Below are positions 62,689-64,000 of a stretch of DNA of 64,000 bases, one piece after another. Each line of letters begins with the position of its first letter. Within the stretch, counting starts at the first letter, position 1. A program made the translations under genes and the position numbers. Origin of the DNA: Chromohalobacter beijerinckii (GTDB lineage Bacteria; Pseudomonadota; Gammaproteobacteria; Pseudomonadales; Halomonadaceae); the NCBI RefSeq assembly GCF_023061185.1, contig NZ_JAKGAK010000014.1, positions 1 through 64,000 of the forward strand. The letters are read 5' to 3'. A model generated the notes under the pieces. It worked only from the letters and a program-made list of their open reading frames with translations. It was not told where the DNA came from and ran no database searches.

Positions 62689-64000
62689 TCAATGCGTACT
62701 GATATTGGAACGCGAAGGCTGACTAGTTTCCGCTAGGGAATCCCCGGTTTCAACCTCTGCCTTTCCGACCAGCGCCGCATCGAGAACTTCATCAATCCAT
62801 TTAACGGGCCGGATATCCAACGCATCCTTGATATTGTCCGGCACTTCCTTGAGATCCCGGCGGTTTTCTTCCGGTATTAGCACCGTCTTTATACCACCGC
62901 GTCGCGCCGCCAGCAATTTCTCCTTGAGACCGCCGATCGGCATCACCTCCCCACGCAGGTTGACTTCACCGGTCATCGCCACGTCACAACGGACCGGGCG
63001 CGCGGTATATGCCGAGACCATCGCAGTGACCATGGCGACGCCAGCACTGGGTCCGTCCTTGGGTGTCGCCCCTTCCGGCACATGAATGTGCAGGTCTTCC
63101 TTCTCGAAACGATCAGGATCGATGTCCAGCGCTTTGGCACGCGCCCGCACCACGGTATGCGCGGCATCCACGGACTCCTTCATGACATCACCCAGCGAGC
63201 CCGTCTTGTTGAGCCGTCCTTTGCCTGGGGACACCACCGATTCGATATTGAGCAACTCACCGCCCACCGATGTCCAGGCAAGCCCAGTGACACGCCCCAC
63301 CTGATCCTGCTGATCGGCCAGGCCATAGCTGAAGCGGCGTACGCCAGCGTAGGCTTCGATATCCGATGCGGCAAGCAATTGAGGGCCTTGCGCGCCTTGC
63401 TGCTTCTCGGCTTCGACACGCTCGCGCAGTACCTTACGGCTGACCTTGGCGATTTGGCGCTCCAGTTCGCGTACGCCCGCTTCACGCGTGTAATAGCGCA
63501 CCAGCTCCAGTAGCGACTCGTCGGAGAAGCTGAGCTCTTCCTCCTTTAGACCATTGGCCTTAAGCTGCTTGGGTACCAGATACCGCTTGGCAATCGCCAG
63601 CTTCTCGTCTTCCGTGTAACCGGGCAGACGAATGATCTCCATGCGGTCGAGCAGCGGCTCGGGAATGTTCATCGAGTTCGCGGTGCAGATGAACATGACA
63701 TCAGACAGGTCGTAATCCAGCTCCAGATAATGATCGCTGAAGCTATTGTTCTGCTCGGGGTCGAGTACTTCGAGAAGAGCCGACGATGGGTCGCCACGGT
63801 GATCCATACCGATCTTGTCGACCTCGTCGAGCAGGAAAAGCGGGTTGCGCACTTCGGCCTTGCTCATGCGCTGAATCATCTTGCCCGGCAGTGAGCCGAT
63901 ATAGGTACGCCGGTGGCCACGAATTTCCGACTCATCGCGAATCCCGCCCAATGCCAGGCGTACATAGCGCCGGTTGGTAGCCCGCGCGATCGATTGCCCC
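62689..64000 (-). CDS. lon: ATP-dependent protease Lon (3' part, runs off the window)
   Basis: The last roughly 437 residues of Lon. Visible parts are the AAA+ module after the Walker A ([24 protein letters not shown] as Walker B, sensor [16 protein letters not shown]) and the protease domain with the catalytic Ser in [11 protein letters not shown] and Lys in [14 protein letters not shown]. The frame stays open to base 64000, so the N-terminal domain lies outside. Downstream are hupB and ppiD. Confidence 0.95.
   Translation of the reverse strand, partial: GQSIARATNRRYVRLALGGIRDESEIRGHRRTYIGSLPGKMIQRMSKAEVRNPLFLLDEVDKIGMDHRGDPSSALLEVLDPEQNNSFSDHYLELDYDLSDVMFICTANSMNIPEPLLDRMEIIRLPGYTEDEKLAIAKRYLVPKQLKANGLKEEELSFSDESLLELVRYYTREAGVRELERQIAKVSRKVLRERVEAEKQQGAQGPQLLAASDIEAYAGVRRFSYGLADQQDQVGRVTGLAWTSVGGELLNIESVVSPGKGRLNKTGSLGDVMKESVDAAHTVVRARAKALDIDPDRFEKEDLHIHVPEGATPKDGPSAGVAMVTAMVSAYTARPVRCDVAMTGEVNLRGEVMPIGGLKEKLLAARRGGIKTVLIPEENRRDLKEVPDNIKDALDIRPVKWIDEVLDAALVGKAEVETGDSLAETSQPSRSNISTH

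Overview
The window looks like a chromosomal segment of a halophilic gammaproteobacterium of the Halomonadaceae, most likely Chromohalobacter or a close relative. I infer this from the GC-rich coding style, the L-2-hydroxyglutarate/glutarate pair, the CioAB-type cydAB followed by cydDC, and above all from a flagellar-chemotaxis block whose order copies the enteric one but carries FlhF. No database search was possible, so the genus is an inference. Nearly all of the sequence is coding. There are no rRNA or tRNA genes, no insertion sequences and no CRISPR array that I can see.

Layout. (1) 0-5.4 kb is accessory and partly decayed: a PrlF-YhaV toxin-antitoxin pair, a broken PilZ/HD-GYP-like gene, small genes of unknown function, a frameshifted PD-(D/E)XK-like gene and flaG. 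Two sigma-28 (FliA) promoters lie here; the first is followed by three stacked perfect hairpins and a U-tract, which predicts a short RNA of about 93 nt. (2) 5.6-16 kb is metabolic: a SulP transporter, HigBA, the glutarate pair lhgO/glaH with a divergent GntR regulator, and glpD-glpF-glpK. (3) 15.7-30 kb holds cydABDC, the cstA/cory-CC-star/ArsA-like ATPase cluster, a Ca/Na antiporter and pqiABC. (4) 29.9-54.4 kb is a continuous minus-strand flagellar and chemotaxis region. In transcription order it is fliD-fliS-fliT-fliK-flhX, flhD-flhC, motA-motB-cheA-cheW, a PAS-type MCP, cheR-cheB, a second MCP, cheY-cheZ, flhB-flhA-flhF-(flhG-like)-flhE and fliA. (5) 54.6-60 kb is on the plus strand: three little-known genes, an asparaginase, queC-queE-queD and a cysteine-cluster protein. 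(6) 60.1-64 kb is ppiD, hupB and the 3' part of lon, which runs off the right edge.

How it fits together. FlhDC should switch on class 2 flagellar genes, including fliA. FliA would then act at the sigma-28 sites found upstream of motA, fliD, the predicted short RNA and the flaG-side cluster. The least conventional part is flhA-flhF-flhG'-flhE. FlhF carries about 350 extra C-terminal residues of unknown type. The small gene after it keeps the DQAxxLR motif of FlhG, which activates the FlhF GTPase, but has lost the ATPase P-loop. Several short tandem duplications sit next to translation starts or operators (flaG, higBA, cydC, the Ca/Na antiporter, and upstream of ppiD).
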